21,864 nucleotides of DNA from JBBQSU01 sp038234815 (GCA_038234815.1 JBBQSU010000054.1:1-21864); one strand, 5' to 3'. Shown: positions 1 through 8,058, numbered from the stretch's first letter. Translations and numbers: made by a program. Notes: generated by a model from the sequence alone, not told the origin.

Positions 1-62
1 CCTCTCCGTTTTATGCTTGGCCCAATGAACTGCGAATCGCCTTTAATTCTGCCTTTTATTGC

Positions 63-91
63 TTGACATTTTAGCGAGGAAACGCCTTACT
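63..91 (+). promoter_or_regulatory. weak sigma-70-like promoter candidate
   Basis: A perfect TTGACA lies at 63-68, followed after 17 nt by CTTACT at 86-91, which matches only 3 of 6 bases of TATAAT. It points towards the small ORF at 185 and the lipoprotein at 410. The good -35 box is the only real support, and the weak -10 keeps confidence low. Confidence 0.25.
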
Positions 92-184
92 TTGGCCATG
101 GCGCATGTAGCCCCAAAAAGACGAGGGCGCAAGGAACGGCCCTACCGTCGTATCCGCACAGGTCACCTCTAGTGGAAAGCAACA

Positions 185-400
185 ATGGCGCGATACACCA
201 AGTGCAGGAATTGGTCCAACGGAAGCGAAGGTAGCAGCATCTATAAGTGCAGCGACGCGTCGCGAGAACTCCAGTCGCGCGGAAAATTCATCCGGCATTG
301 CGACGATTGCCAGGAGAATCGATGGTATGTGAAGGAGCAGAAGTTGCGAATTGGGAGGTTGGGCCGCCCGTTCGGTGAATATTACCCTTATTTTTGTTAG
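185..400 (+). CDS. possible small Cys-rich hypothetical protein
   Basis: This is an open frame of 71 codons from ATG to TAG, ending 9 nt before the lipoprotein gene at 410, so it could be the first gene of a two-gene unit. The product is basic and has five cysteines, including a CDDC pair near residues 39-42 and an earlier KC..W and KC, spacing that could bind a metal. No signal peptide or membrane segment is visible. The ribosome-binding site is poor (GGAAAG a few bases upstream). No family is recognised, and a longer reverse-strand frame (71-580) overlaps it, so chance is a real alternative. I favour this strand because of its position directly before a well-supported gene. Confidence 0.35.
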   Translation: MARYTKCRNWSNGSEGSSIYKCSDASRELQSRGKFIRHCDDCQENRWYVKEQKLRIGRLGRPFGEYYPYFC

Positions 401-409
401 GAGTGGACA

Positions 410-1117
410 ATGAACATCGTCCGGCTGTGGATCACGTTGAGTCTGCTTCTGTTGCTCACAGGATGCCGCGGATGGACGGAGGAGAACTACGCTTGGCGCG
501 ATCCGAATGCCAGGGTGGCTTACAATGTGCGAATCAGGAACGAAGGGCCTAAGCCAGTTATCACGGCAGTCGATCAACATCCGCCGCTAAACGTCGACGG
601 TGGTGTGGTGATGACACTCCCCGTTGGCCAACACCGACTGCGCGTGTGGAATACCGACGCTGACGAGCGAGCGGCTGTCGACGTGACGTTTGATGTCGGA
701 GAGTGCAAGGAAGTCCGGATCAACTCGGGTTGCAAAGAAATGCCGGTCACGCCCACGCTAAAATGGGATACTGATGAAACGGACGCGATGTCAGATGATG
801 TCTGGATAATCAACCCGTCGTTGCCACGAAATTGGTACTTGGTCTACCTGAACTTTAATGGACTCGTCAGGATGGATTATTGTTTGATGCGAATAGACGG
901 AAACCCAGCCATTTGCGTGCCGTGGAATCGCAGCTTGCACATACAGCCTGGGCTACACCATTTTGACGTGGACGTCCCGGCGTATGGAAATGAACCTGCA
1001 AGGCACCATCAAGGTACGTTCAACATCGTCGATAACGTTAGCAAACTGATGGTTCGCGATCCCCGATGTGGCGATCCTCGCGCCGGACTTGAATACCCAG
1101 CAGGCGTAGGGTTATAG
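410..1117 (+). CDS. hypothetical lipoprotein with two tandem beta-type domains
   Basis: A 235-residue protein preceded by a good Shine-Dalgarno (AGGAG, about 4 nt before the ATG). The N-terminus is a lipoprotein signal: hydrophobic residues 6-16 end in LTGC with Cys19 as the likely lipidated residue, so the protein should be exported and membrane anchored. The mature part appears to hold two similar units. Roughly residues 34-108 contain a phrase like NVDGGVVMTLPVGQHRLRVW, and residues 142-225 contain RIDG...LHIQPGLHHFDVDV. Both resemble the small beta-sandwich pattern of PEGA-like surface domains, in which a short 'xxDG' hairpin is followed by 'LxPGxHxxxV'. That resemblance is by eye only. 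Six cysteines in the mature region could form disulfides. No function can be assigned. Confidence 0.75.
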   Translation: MNIVRLWITLSLLLLLTGCRGWTEENYAWRDPNARVAYNVRIRNEGPKPVITAVDQHPPLNVDGGVVMTLPVGQHRLRVWNTDADERAAVDVTFDVGECKEVRINSGCKEMPVTPTLKWDTDETDAMSDDVWIINPSLPRNWYLVYLNFNGLVRMDYCLMRIDGNPAICVPWNRSLHIQPGLHHFDVDVPAYGNEPARHHQGTFNIVDNVSKLMVRDPRCGDPRAGLEYPAGVGL

Positions 1118-1144
1118 CATTGCTTCAGGAACTAGGATTGTAAC

Positions 1145-1471
1145 ATGAATTACGAGACTGCCGCCGCTATTTACTCGCGCGTTCGGTCTACCAAGCTAAC
1201 CGATCTCAAGGCCGATCTGGTCGAAGCCGCTGTTCGTTATGCCCGCATCCGAGTGGACTGGCTGCTGGCCGATGCCGAGACACAATGCCGCATCGGCGAA
1301 GACCGCACCCCTGCGCACAATGCTTTCATCGTGGCATGTGACATCTTGAGTCGCAACATGACTGGGAATGGCGAAGATGGTTCATGGCGTGACGAGTTGG
1401 GTCAAGATCGCAAGCGCATTGGCGACTTCGCCTGCTACCTCCACTGCCTAATCGGAATTTCCGCACGCTAA
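1145..1471 (+). CDS. conserved-looking hypothetical protein, 108 aa
   Basis: The start ATG has AGGA about 7 nt upstream, and the gene begins 27 nt after the lipoprotein stop, in the same direction. The product is soluble, mostly helical in appearance, and has no signal peptide or membrane segment. The C-terminal half is compositionally like a folded domain: an acidic stretch with Asn/His (AHNAFIVACDILSRNM), a GEDGSW segment, then DRKRIGDFACYLHCLIGISA. Four cysteines are present. I have an impression of similar small proteins in accessory regions of other bacteria but cannot name a family, so no role is given. It lies directly upstream of the alarmone-synthetase remnant. Confidence 0.6.
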   Translation: MNYETAAAIYSRVRSTKLTDLKADLVEAAVRYARIRVDWLLADAETQCRIGEDRTPAHNAFIVACDILSRNMTGNGEDGSWRDELGQDRKRIGDFACYLHCLIGISAR

Positions 1472-1566
1472 GACCTTTTGAGAGAATCGACCTACGCGGT
1501 CGATCACTGACGTGGTGGTAACGGCCATCGGCCTACGGGAGGACTGCCGGTGTCAAACAGTCAAAA

Positions 1567-1992
1567 GTGAAACGGTACGACCCAAAAGTGGTGCCGAAGT
1601 TTTTTGAACTGCAAATCAAGACGTTGTTTCAACATGCGTGGGCGGAGGCAAATCACGATCTTGCTTACAAGCCGCCCGTTCCTATGAGCACGAAGCAAAA
1701 GAGATTGATTGCCTTCACTGCCGCTCAGGCGTGGGGTGCGGACCAGGTGTTAAGTCAACTCTACAGCGAGTTAATTAACATGCCACGCATTACTGTTGAA
1801 TCGATCGAGCAATATCGCAGCGCGCTCACGATCGGAAACACGCATTTGAAGTGTGACATGTGGGACATCTTCGATAAGCAGGCTTTTGAAAAAGATGCGC
1901 GGCGGATTAACACTTCAAGCGCAACGCCATGCCGCAGTAAACAGACATCGTGCCCGGGGGGTGCCTTGACGCACCCGGCTAGAAGGAAATAA
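1567..1992 (+). pseudogene. C-terminal remnant of a RelA/SpoT-type (p)ppGpp synthetase
   Basis: The frame opens with GTG and encodes about 141 residues. Residues 12-35 read FFELQIKTLFQHAWAEANHD followed by LAYK, the hallmark end of the RelA/SpoT synthetase domain (E-QI-T...HAWAE..HDL.YK). Residues 43-70 (KRLIAFTAAQAWGAD...SQLYSEL) match the helix that follows in small alarmone synthetases. The complete enzyme makes (p)ppGpp from ATP and GTP/GDP. Here the ATP/GTP-binding N-terminal half is absent: the same frame upstream is closed by a TAA at 1519-1521, and no ribosome-binding site precedes the GTG. The last 30 or so residues do not resemble the family and are probably read-through into the rex promoter (1966-1993). 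I read it as a truncated, inactive copy. A sequencing frameshift hiding an upstream half is less likely, because none of the three frames across 1472-1566 gave recognisable synthetase sequence. Confidence 0.6.
1959..1976. repeat. perfect 6-bp inverted repeat around the rex -35 box
   Basis: GGGTGC at 1959-1964 and GCACCC at 1971-1976 are perfect inverse complements separated by CTTGAC. The arms can be stretched outward with flanking CCGG sequence. No T-tract follows on either strand, so it is not a good intrinsic terminator. Its loop coincides with the TTGACG of the predicted rex promoter, so an operator or a DNA hairpin is possible. Confidence 0.4.
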
Positions 1993-1993
1993 T
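1966..1993 (+). promoter_or_regulatory. predicted sigma-70-type promoter of rex
   Basis: TTGACG (1966-1971, 5 of 6) and AATAAT (1988-1993, 5 of 6) are separated by 16 nt, placing transcription start near 2000, about 40 nt before the rex ATG. The promoter overlaps the end of the RelA/SpoT remnant. I saw no canonical Rex operator (TTGTGA-n4-TCACAA type) nearby, so autoregulation is not supported by sequence. Confidence 0.5.
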
Positions 1994-2038
1994 CCACGCT
2001 GGACTTATGGGCCGGTCGCTCGTTTGTTCAGGAGCCTA

Positions 2039-2692
2039 ATGAACCAGCCGCGGTCAGAATTGATTCCCAATCCCGCAGTTCGCAGGCTCAGCCTTTATCT
2101 GCGCCAGCTTGAGGGGTTTCACCGCAAGGGCCGGCGAACGACTTCCAGCAAGCAACTTGGCGAAAGCCTGGGCCTGACCGATGCGCAGGTGCGCAAGGAC
2201 TTGGCCTATTTCGGCCAGTTCGGGCATCCGGGCATCGGGTATCGGGTGGAAGAGCTGATCGCACAAGTGCGCAAGGTATTGGGCACCGACAAGACATGGA
2301 ACGTGCTACTGGTGGGTGCGGGCAATCTGGGCCGGGCACTGCTGGCTTATCACGGGTTTGATGCCAAGGGGTTTCGCCTGGCGGCCGTGTTTGATGCCGA
2401 TCCGATCAAGGTGGGAAAGAAACACGGCCCATTTACGATCCAGCCGCTGGCCGACTTGCAGACGACGATTCAGCGCGAGCAAATCCGCCTGGCGATCATG
2501 GCCGTTCCGGCCGACGTGGCCCAGGAGGTGGCCGACCAACTGATCGCTTCGGGCATCCGCGGACTGCTCAACTTCGCGCCGGTGTCGATCAGCGTGCCGC
2601 CTCATATCGGATTGAACGCCGTTGACCTTGCCGTCCAACTCGAGCAACTTAGCTTTCAGGTGAATTTCAGTCCGCTTAACGAGACGGCTTGA
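2039..2692 (+). CDS. rex: redox-sensing transcriptional repressor Rex
   Basis: The product is a cytoplasmic DNA-binding repressor that senses the NADH/NAD+ ratio and, in known cases, controls fermentation and respiration genes. From the ATG at 2039 it is 217 residues, the usual size for Rex. I chose this start because AGGAG lies at 2030-2034. An in-frame TTG at 2024 has no ribosome-binding site. Residues 10-80 form the winged-helix domain, with the family's SSKQLGESLGLTDAQVRKDL recognition segment and the YFGQFG-PGIGY stretch. Residues 88-98 (NVLLVGAGNLG) are the Rossmann Gly-x-Gly-x-x-Gly NAD(H)-binding loop, followed by FDADP and the C-terminal domain-swapped helix. Nothing essential is missing. 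The cytochrome c assembly genes just downstream are plausible but unproven targets. Confidence 0.95.
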   Translation: MNQPRSELIPNPAVRRLSLYLRQLEGFHRKGRRTTSSKQLGESLGLTDAQVRKDLAYFGQFGHPGIGYRVEELIAQVRKVLGTDKTWNVLLVGAGNLGRALLAYHGFDAKGFRLAAVFDADPIKVGKKHGPFTIQPLADLQTTIQREQIRLAIMAVPADVAQEVADQLIASGIRGLLNFAPVSISVPPHIGLNAVDLAVQLEQLSFQVNFSPLNETA

Positions 2693-2746
2693 GCGTTGTT
2701 GTCAGAACCCTTCGCAGAAGACTGTTTTTTCGGGATTTTTTATAAC

Positions 2747-3868
2747 ATGCGCGACCCTCGATTGACCAAGCTCGCCGACGTATTGGTGAATTACAGCGTG
2801 AAAGTGAAGAAGGGGCAGCTTGTGCGCATCAGCGCTTCAAGCATCGCCCAGCCGCTGGTCGTCGAACTGTTTCGCAAGGTGGTGGAAGCGGGCGCGTTTC
2901 CGTTCGTGCGACTCAGCCCCGACGAGCTTGGCGAGATCATGTTGCGGTATGGATCGGAGGATCAGCTCAAGTTCGTGAATCCCATTTCGATGCTGGAGGC
3001 GCAGAAGATCGACTGCTCGATCGGCATCTGGGGCGAAGAAAACACGAAGGCGATGAGCAATATCGATCCGGCGCGGCTGGGTCTGAGCCAGGTGGCGCGA
3101 AAGCCGATTTTTGAAACGTTCATGGATCGGGCGGCGGCGGGATCATTAAATTGGGTGGGCACGCAATATCCCACGCAATCGGCCGCGCAGGACGCGGAAA
3201 TGAGCCTGAGCGAATACGAGGATTTCGTCTTCAATGCCGGCCTGTTGCACGAAGCCGATCCGGTCGCAGCCTGGAAGCGCATAAGCCAAAACCAGCAGCG
3301 ATTGACCGATTTTCTGAATGGCAAGAAGGATTATCACGTGGTCGCGGCCAACGGCACGGACGTGCGCATGAGCGTTGCCGGGATGAAGTGGATCAACTGT
3401 GATGGCGGGCAGAATTTTCCCGATGGCGAGGTGTTCACCGGGCCGGTCATCGATTCGGTGAACGGGCAGATCAATTTCAGCTTCCCTGCGGTCCATCACG
3501 GTCGCGAGGTGCAGGGTGTGAAGCTGCGCTTCCGGGACGGCAAAGTGGTCGATGCCAGTGCAGACAAAGGCGAGGCGTTCCTGTTTTCCATGCTGGACAT
3601 GGACGCGGGAAGCCGCTTCCTCGGCGAGTGCGCCATCGGCACGAACTACAGCATCCGGCAATACACCCGAAACACATTGTTCGACGAAAAAATCGGCGGA
3701 ACGGTGCATTTTGCATTGGGCGCTGGTTATCCCGAGACCGGCAACGCCAACCCATCGGGCCTGCACTGGGACATGGTGGTGGACCTGCGGCCAGGCGGAA
3801 CCATCGAGATCGACGGCGAAACCCTCTCCCGCGACGGGCGGTTTACGATCGAGGGGTTCCCCGGTTGA
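2747..3868 (+). CDS. M29 family metalloaminopeptidase
   Basis: A leucyl-type aminopeptidase of family M29 (thermophilic AmpS/AmpT/PepS group) that removes N-terminal residues from peptides in the cytoplasm using a two-metal centre. The start is set at the ATG at 2747 because M29 proteins typically begin MRDPR-L-KLA-VLVNYS. A TTG at 2696 would add 17 atypical residues. That gives 373 residues, slightly shorter than the usual 400-410. Visible metal ligands are Glu228 (FPDGEVFTGP), Glu294 (FLGECAIGTN), His321 (GGTVHFALG), and His340 and Asp342 (SGLHWDMV), the full Glu-Glu-His-His-Asp set. The gene follows rex by 54 nt and may be cotranscribed. It lacks a visible Shine-Dalgarno: the sequence before ATG is T-rich and ends TATAAC. 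It is convergent with ccsA, 35 nt apart. Confidence 0.93.
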   Translation: MRDPRLTKLADVLVNYSVKVKKGQLVRISASSIAQPLVVELFRKVVEAGAFPFVRLSPDELGEIMLRYGSEDQLKFVNPISMLEAQKIDCSIGIWGEENTKAMSNIDPARLGLSQVARKPIFETFMDRAAAGSLNWVGTQYPTQSAAQDAEMSLSEYEDFVFNAGLLHEADPVAAWKRISQNQQRLTDFLNGKKDYHVVAANGTDVRMSVAGMKWINCDGGQNFPDGEVFTGPVIDSVNGQINFSFPAVHHGREVQGVKLRFRDGKVVDASADKGEAFLFSMLDMDAGSRFLGECAIGTNYSIRQYTRNTLFDEKIGGTVHFALGAGYPETGNANPSGLHWDMVVDLRPGGTIEIDGETLSRDGRFTIEGFPG

Positions 3869-3903
3869 TTCGACGATTCGAGGCGACGCTTGCGCGCCAT
3901 GGC

Positions 3904-5784
3904 TTACGCATAACTATGCAACCCCACCAGGAAGAAGTTCACGCCGATCCAGTTGAAGAGCATGACGACGAAGCCGAGGAGGCTTAGCACTGCGGTCCAC
4001 CAGGCTTTGTCGGTGGTGGCGACGCGGACGTGGACGACGATGAGGTAGACGATCCAAGTGACCAGCGCGAAGGTTTCCTTAGGGTCCCAGCCCCAGGGTC
4101 TTCCCCAGGATTCGTCGGCCCAGACCGCGCCCAGGACGATGCCCGCGCCCAAAAGCCAGAAGGCCATTTGCAAAACCACAAGATTGCAGAGATCGAGCCG
4201 GGCAAGGAAGGATTCGGTGGACGCTTGCGAGGGACCATCGGCGGGCAATGCCAACGTAGCGGAGGCCGGGCCGCCGAGAAAAAGCACCCTGCGGAGCGTC
4301 GAGAATAATCCCGCTGTTGCGCCGATCGCGCGGTCGGCTGGGGCATCACCTTCTCGTTCGGACCGGCTGAGTCCATCGGCTGAAAGCAGGCGGCTGGGCA
4401 CCTGATAGAGCGTGCTGTACTGCTGGTAGTAGCGAATCAGCCACCACAGGCCCAATGCGAAGGTCATGCCGATCAGGGCATAGCTGGCGGTCACCATCGT
4501 CACATGGATGTACAGCCAGTAGCTCATCAACACGCCGTTGACCTGCCCGATCTCTCCGCCGATTTCTCGCCCGGTGACATACGGCGTAGCGAAGATGGCG
4601 GTGAGGGAAAGCCAACCGACGAAGCTGGCGGCGGCGCCGAAAATGCCCCGGGATTTGCGGAGTTCCAGCACCAGCCCGACCAGTGCCCCAAACCAGGCGC
4701 TGAACAGCACGCTTTCAAACTGATTCTTGATCGGGATGCCATCAAACCAGTTGCCGTGAGTCTGAGCCACCAGCCACCAGCGGACACCGATGCCTAGCGT
4801 GTGAACAATAAACGCCAGCATCATCAACCGCAGGCCCCACAGACGCAGTGAACCCACGCCCGAGCGCGTGGAAACGAGGAACAACACAAACGCGATGAAG
4901 TAGAGCGCCGCGCCGGGAAGGGTGAGCTTGGCCAGACGGTTGTAGACGACCTCGGTCTGTCGCTTGAGGAGCGACGGATACGCTGGTGGATTGACCGCAG
5001 GGAGCAGCGCCGCGAGCTTGCTGGCAGCGGAGTTGACCGCGGGCGCGTCGGATTTTTTCCACCCCGCCAGCAGATCAAACCCGGCGACGAAAATAGGTTC
5101 GAGATTGACCCCGGCATAGCCCTGTACCGACGAGCCGGCGGCGGGCTTGCCATCGGGCGTCACCCGCAGCAGCGCGGGATATCGGCCGGTGCTGTCGGTC
5201 AGGTGTCGCCAAGTTTGATCGGACGGCGCCTTCGGTGGCGGGGCAATCAGCGCCACCGGCGGAAGGCCCGAACCGGCTTCCACCAGTTCGGCCAGCGCCG
5301 CGGCCCCGGCGGCCAGTTGGTTGATCGCATTATTCTTAAAGGCCGCCGTCGAAGACTGCTGCACCAGCATCTGCCGAACGTCCGGGCGATTCCAAAACTC
5401 AATCGAAATCGTCCCCTCTTTCAGAATTCGATCCTTCTCGGCATCGTCTATCGATTCGAGCAGCCGAAAATCCCTTCGCAGCGGAGCGTTCTTGATCTTA
5501 ATGAGATTGCGGCCCACGTAGGCCTCCGGTCGCGCGCAGATGTCCAGCACAGCGAAAACCGCAGGGTGACCGTCGAGACTCTGCTTCCCAGTAATCTCCG
5601 AAAGCGTTTGGCGGGCGTAACTGTCCAAGGTTTTCAGCGTCTGCCGGTGCTGAACGGAGAGCGTTTCAAGCGGTTCGAGGTTTAATCCATCGGCGAAGTT
5701 GCTGGATTCTGCCCGAACCGGCGCCGGCAGAATTAGTCCGCTGGACAAGAGAAGCAATAGGGCAAACGAAATTCTCATTGGCAT
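3904..5784 (-). CDS. ccsA: cytochrome c biogenesis protein CcsA (System II haem export/ligation)
   Basis: The integral membrane half of the System II (CcsBA) cytochrome c synthase, which carries haem across the membrane and attaches it to apocytochrome CXXCH motifs outside. From the ATG at 5784 it has 626 residues. An ATG at 5778 is equally possible, and neither has a strong ribosome-binding site. Residues 1-25 are a signal peptide ending PVRA. A periplasmic domain of about 250 residues follows, then roughly eight membrane segments. The signature WGRPWGWDPKE at 560-570 is the tryptophan-rich WWD-type haem-binding motif. Flanking conserved histidines are seen in YWLYIHVTM and VVHVRV. The gene lies 50 nt after resB, so the two are almost certainly an operon. 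Open frame extends far upstream into resB, but the signal peptide fixes the start. Confidence 0.9.
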   Translation of the reverse strand: MPMRISFALLLLLSSGLILPAPVRAESSNFADGLNLEPLETLSVQHRQTLKTLDSYARQTLSEITGKQSLDGHPAVFAVLDICARPEAYVGRNLIKIKNAPLRRDFRLLESIDDAEKDRILKEGTISIEFWNRPDVRQMLVQQSSTAAFKNNAINQLAAGAAALAELVEAGSGLPPVALIAPPPKAPSDQTWRHLTDSTGRYPALLRVTPDGKPAAGSSVQGYAGVNLEPIFVAGFDLLAGWKKSDAPAVNSAASKLAALLPAVNPPAYPSLLKRQTEVVYNRLAKLTLPGAALYFIAFVLFLVSTRSGVGSLRLWGLRLMMLAFIVHTLGIGVRWWLVAQTHGNWFDGIPIKNQFESVLFSAWFGALVGLVLELRKSRGIFGAAASFVGWLSLTAIFATPYVTGREIGGEIGQVNGVLMSYWLYIHVTMVTASYALIGMTFALGLWWLIRYYQQYSTLYQVPSRLLSADGLSRSEREGDAPADRAIGATAGLFSTLRRVLFLGGPASATLALPADGPSQASTESFLARLDLCNLVVLQMAFWLLGAGIVLGAVWADESWGRPWGWDPKETFALVTWIVYLIVVHVRVATTDKAWWTAVLSLLGFVVMLFNWIGVNFFLVGLHSYA

Positions 5785-5834
5785 CTCTGACAAAAAAGTG
5801 CGGGAGAAGGCAGTCCTTCGACCCCACCGCGGGT

Positions 5835-7895
5835 TCAGGCAGCAGCGACCGGTACTCTCTGCCTCGCAGCGGATAGCGCCTTTCGCTTCATCCTGCGGAC
5901 GATCACGGGCTTGAGATAAAACGCATAAAGCAGACCACCAAAGACCATCAGTACGCCGGTGGTCATTACGGTTATTCCCGGGCGATTGCCCACGCCCAGC
6001 ACGGTCCAGCGCTGGCCGTCGGGATCCCATTGGGCCTGAAAAAACAACCACCGCCCGCCGTCATAATAGACCGGGCTGTTCATCTGCGCCACGGCCGCGG
6101 TCTTTTCACCGGTTTCGGGATTTTCAACTTCGAGGGTCGATCGGAAGTCTCGCATCATGCTGCCCATGGCCGCCGGCCCACCGGCATAGGGCACCAGGTC
6201 GAATTTTTGCAGCGTGATCCGCGCGGGCAAGGCCAGCATGGTCTTTCCGAGGGTAAGGCTAAGCGTGTGCGGGGTGCCGGGCAGATCAATCGGATCGGCC
6301 TGCCAGCGGGTATCGCCGGCTTCTTCAGTGAACGACACCAGTACGCTCCGCCGCCAATCTCCCATCGACAGTTCGGCACGGACGACATTGTAGACGCATC
6401 GTTGCTCGAGATCGCTCGACCGCTGATTCGGCGGAACGACCGCGACCGTCTCGTCGATGCGCAGGTGGTCGATCCGCTGCAACTCAATCTTCACCTTTGG
6501 TTCGCCCGAGGCCTTGGTCATGGCGCGCATGAACGGCCCGGCACTGGCGGCGGTATCGATTTCAATCGTCCCTTTGCCATCGGGGCAGGAGACGACGCGC
6601 GCCGGGGACGAATTTGAAACGATGAAATCAGTGAGCAGGCGGTCGCCGGACGAGACCAGCGTGTGTTTTTCACTGCCCTGCCCCGAGGTCAGCGCCCAAG
6701 GGTCGTTGGTGGTGTAAAACACGAGCAGGTCGGTATCGAGCGGGGCTTTCTGTCGTGCGCCCATTGGCCCGGCATGGTCGCTTTTTAGCAGAAAATCGGT
6801 TTGCAAATCCTTACCTGACAATACCATCCTGCGGAATTCCGCGCTCGGCGATTTGACCAACATCACCAGCGCGCGAACGCGCTCGTGGGTGTCGTTCATC
6901 GACCAGTCGGGCACGTAATTTTCGATGGTCAGTCGATAGCCGGTGCTGCCCAAGTCGTAGCTTTTGCCCGGTTCGACATCGAGCGATTGTTCAAACCCCT
7001 TCACTTTCACCTTGAGCTGGTGGATTTGTCGGGCGGCGATGGAATACAGCTCCGCGGCCTGCGGGCCACCGATGCGGTGTTCGATTTCCGCCCCGGCGAG
7101 CATCCGGTCGGCATCGGACGGGCTGGAACCGACCAGATACCAGTCGAACGATTCGGCATGAGGCTGGGCCGCGTCGGTCCCATGCCCGCCGGGCATTTGC
7201 ATGCGCAGGCGCACGCCCTGCTGCCCGCCGGCGGGGTCTTCAACGAACGACTTCTGCACTACTGCCCACGGCCAGAAACCGGTGATGTTAATCGTAAGGG
7301 GATGAGGGAGATTGAGGAGATCGGACACGGTTCGTTCCAGCACTTCGGCACCGGCCGGGCCTTTGGGCTGCATGCGCGGTTGAATGCCATGCAGGTCGGA
7401 ACCGCGAAGGAAGAATTGGGCCCGCGCGCCCTGTCCGGCTCGATAGGCATTAAAACGCGGCAACGAGGGCAGCTCGTGCGCGCCGGCGCGTTGGTCGTCC
7501 AGCCGGAAGTAAAGCGCTCGCTGGGCGGCATCGTAATAATGGTCCGCGGACTGCCCCAGGCCGATCCGTACGGTCCCTTCCACCTTCTGACTGTAATATC
7601 GAGCCATGCCGGCGATCAGGACGACGATGCCGACATGCACGCACCACACGCCGTATCGCGGCGCGGTGAAGGGAATCCGCTTGAACGTGACAATCCCCAG
7701 GTTCAGCACCAAAAGCATCATCAGCAGCTTGAGCGGCCAGGCATTGAAAAAGTCGAGATCCGTGCATTCAAAGAACGCGCGGATGTCGGGCCGGCCCGAT
7801 CCGATAGCGATGTAAAGACCGATCAGCACCATGAAGGTGATGCCGAGATAAACACTGTTCCCCAACTCCAGCAGTTTTGAAATCACACGTCTCAT
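5835..7895 (-). CDS. resB: ResB-like cytochrome c biogenesis protein (CcsB/Ccs1)
   Basis: The partner of CcsA in System II cytochrome c maturation. ResB/CcsB proteins have a few membrane helices and a large outside domain that works with CcsA and the reduced apocytochrome. The 686-residue product has three N-terminal helices at about 13-31, 53-74 and 81-104. The third contains VWCVHVGIVVLIAG with the conserved haem-associated His. About 530 periplasmic residues of beta-rich sequence follow, then a final helix near 640-661 and a basic tail. This is larger than many ResB proteins because of the long periplasmic domain. The start ATG is preceded by AATTAGCCC with no good Shine-Dalgarno, but it is where the family's N-terminal helix begins. 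It is the first gene of the pair and divergent from the toroid-protein gene at 8091. Confidence 0.88.
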   Translation of the reverse strand: MRRVISKLLELGNSVYLGITFMVLIGLYIAIGSGRPDIRAFFECTDLDFFNAWPLKLLMMLLVLNLGIVTFKRIPFTAPRYGVWCVHVGIVVLIAGMARYYSQKVEGTVRIGLGQSADHYYDAAQRALYFRLDDQRAGAHELPSLPRFNAYRAGQGARAQFFLRGSDLHGIQPRMQPKGPAGAEVLERTVSDLLNLPHPLTINITGFWPWAVVQKSFVEDPAGGQQGVRLRMQMPGGHGTDAAQPHAESFDWYLVGSSPSDADRMLAGAEIEHRIGGPQAAELYSIAARQIHQLKVKVKGFEQSLDVEPGKSYDLGSTGYRLTIENYVPDWSMNDTHERVRALVMLVKSPSAEFRRMVLSGKDLQTDFLLKSDHAGPMGARQKAPLDTDLLVFYTTNDPWALTSGQGSEKHTLVSSGDRLLTDFIVSNSSPARVVSCPDGKGTIEIDTAASAGPFMRAMTKASGEPKVKIELQRIDHLRIDETVAVVPPNQRSSDLEQRCVYNVVRAELSMGDWRRSVLVSFTEEAGDTRWQADPIDLPGTPHTLSLTLGKTMLALPARITLQKFDLVPYAGGPAAMGSMMRDFRSTLEVENPETGEKTAAVAQMNSPVYYDGGRWLFFQAQWDPDGQRWTVLGVGNRPGITVMTTGVLMVFGGLLYAFYLKPVIVRRMKRKALSAARQRVPVAAA

Positions 7896-8006
7896 GGGCT
7901 AATTTGGCTGCCCCTCAGGTTGATGCCGGTGACACGTAAAGAAATCTCCGCCAAGAGGTTGCGCGACGATTGTACGAGAGCGTGCCGGGGGTGCTACGGC
8001 CCTACT

Positions 8007-8020
8007 CAAAAATATTTTTG
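8007..8020. repeat. 14-bp perfect AT-rich palindrome
   Basis: CAAAAATATTTTTG is a perfect palindrome centred between 8013 and 8014, in the 195-bp gap between the divergent resB and toroid-protein genes. It lies just upstream of the predicted -35 at 8030, where an UP-element or regulator site would be. A bidirectional terminator is unlikely because no gene ends nearby. Confidence 0.4.
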
Positions 8021-8029
8021 ATTTTTATC

Positions 8030-8058
8030 TTGAAGTATGGTTGATGTTAGGGAATACT
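8030..8058 (+). promoter_or_regulatory. predicted promoter of the toroid-protein gene
   Basis: TTGAAG (8030-8035, 4 of 6) and AATACT (8053-8058, 4 of 6) are spaced by exactly 17 nt. Start of transcription would be near 8065, giving a leader of about 26 nt that includes AAGGAG at 8080-8085. The -10 lies inside the palindrome at 8044-8070. Confidence 0.45.

Noticed and set aside
71..580. 169-codon minus-strand frame
   Set aside because: It overlaps the well-supported lipoprotein start and its ribosome-binding site on the other strand, and the product has no recognisable features.
6885..7880. 331-codon plus-strand frame inside resB
   Set aside because: It is entirely antisense to ResB, which has clear membrane helices and conserved residues. 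His/Gly/Arg-rich composition is typical of antisense frames in GC-rich DNA.
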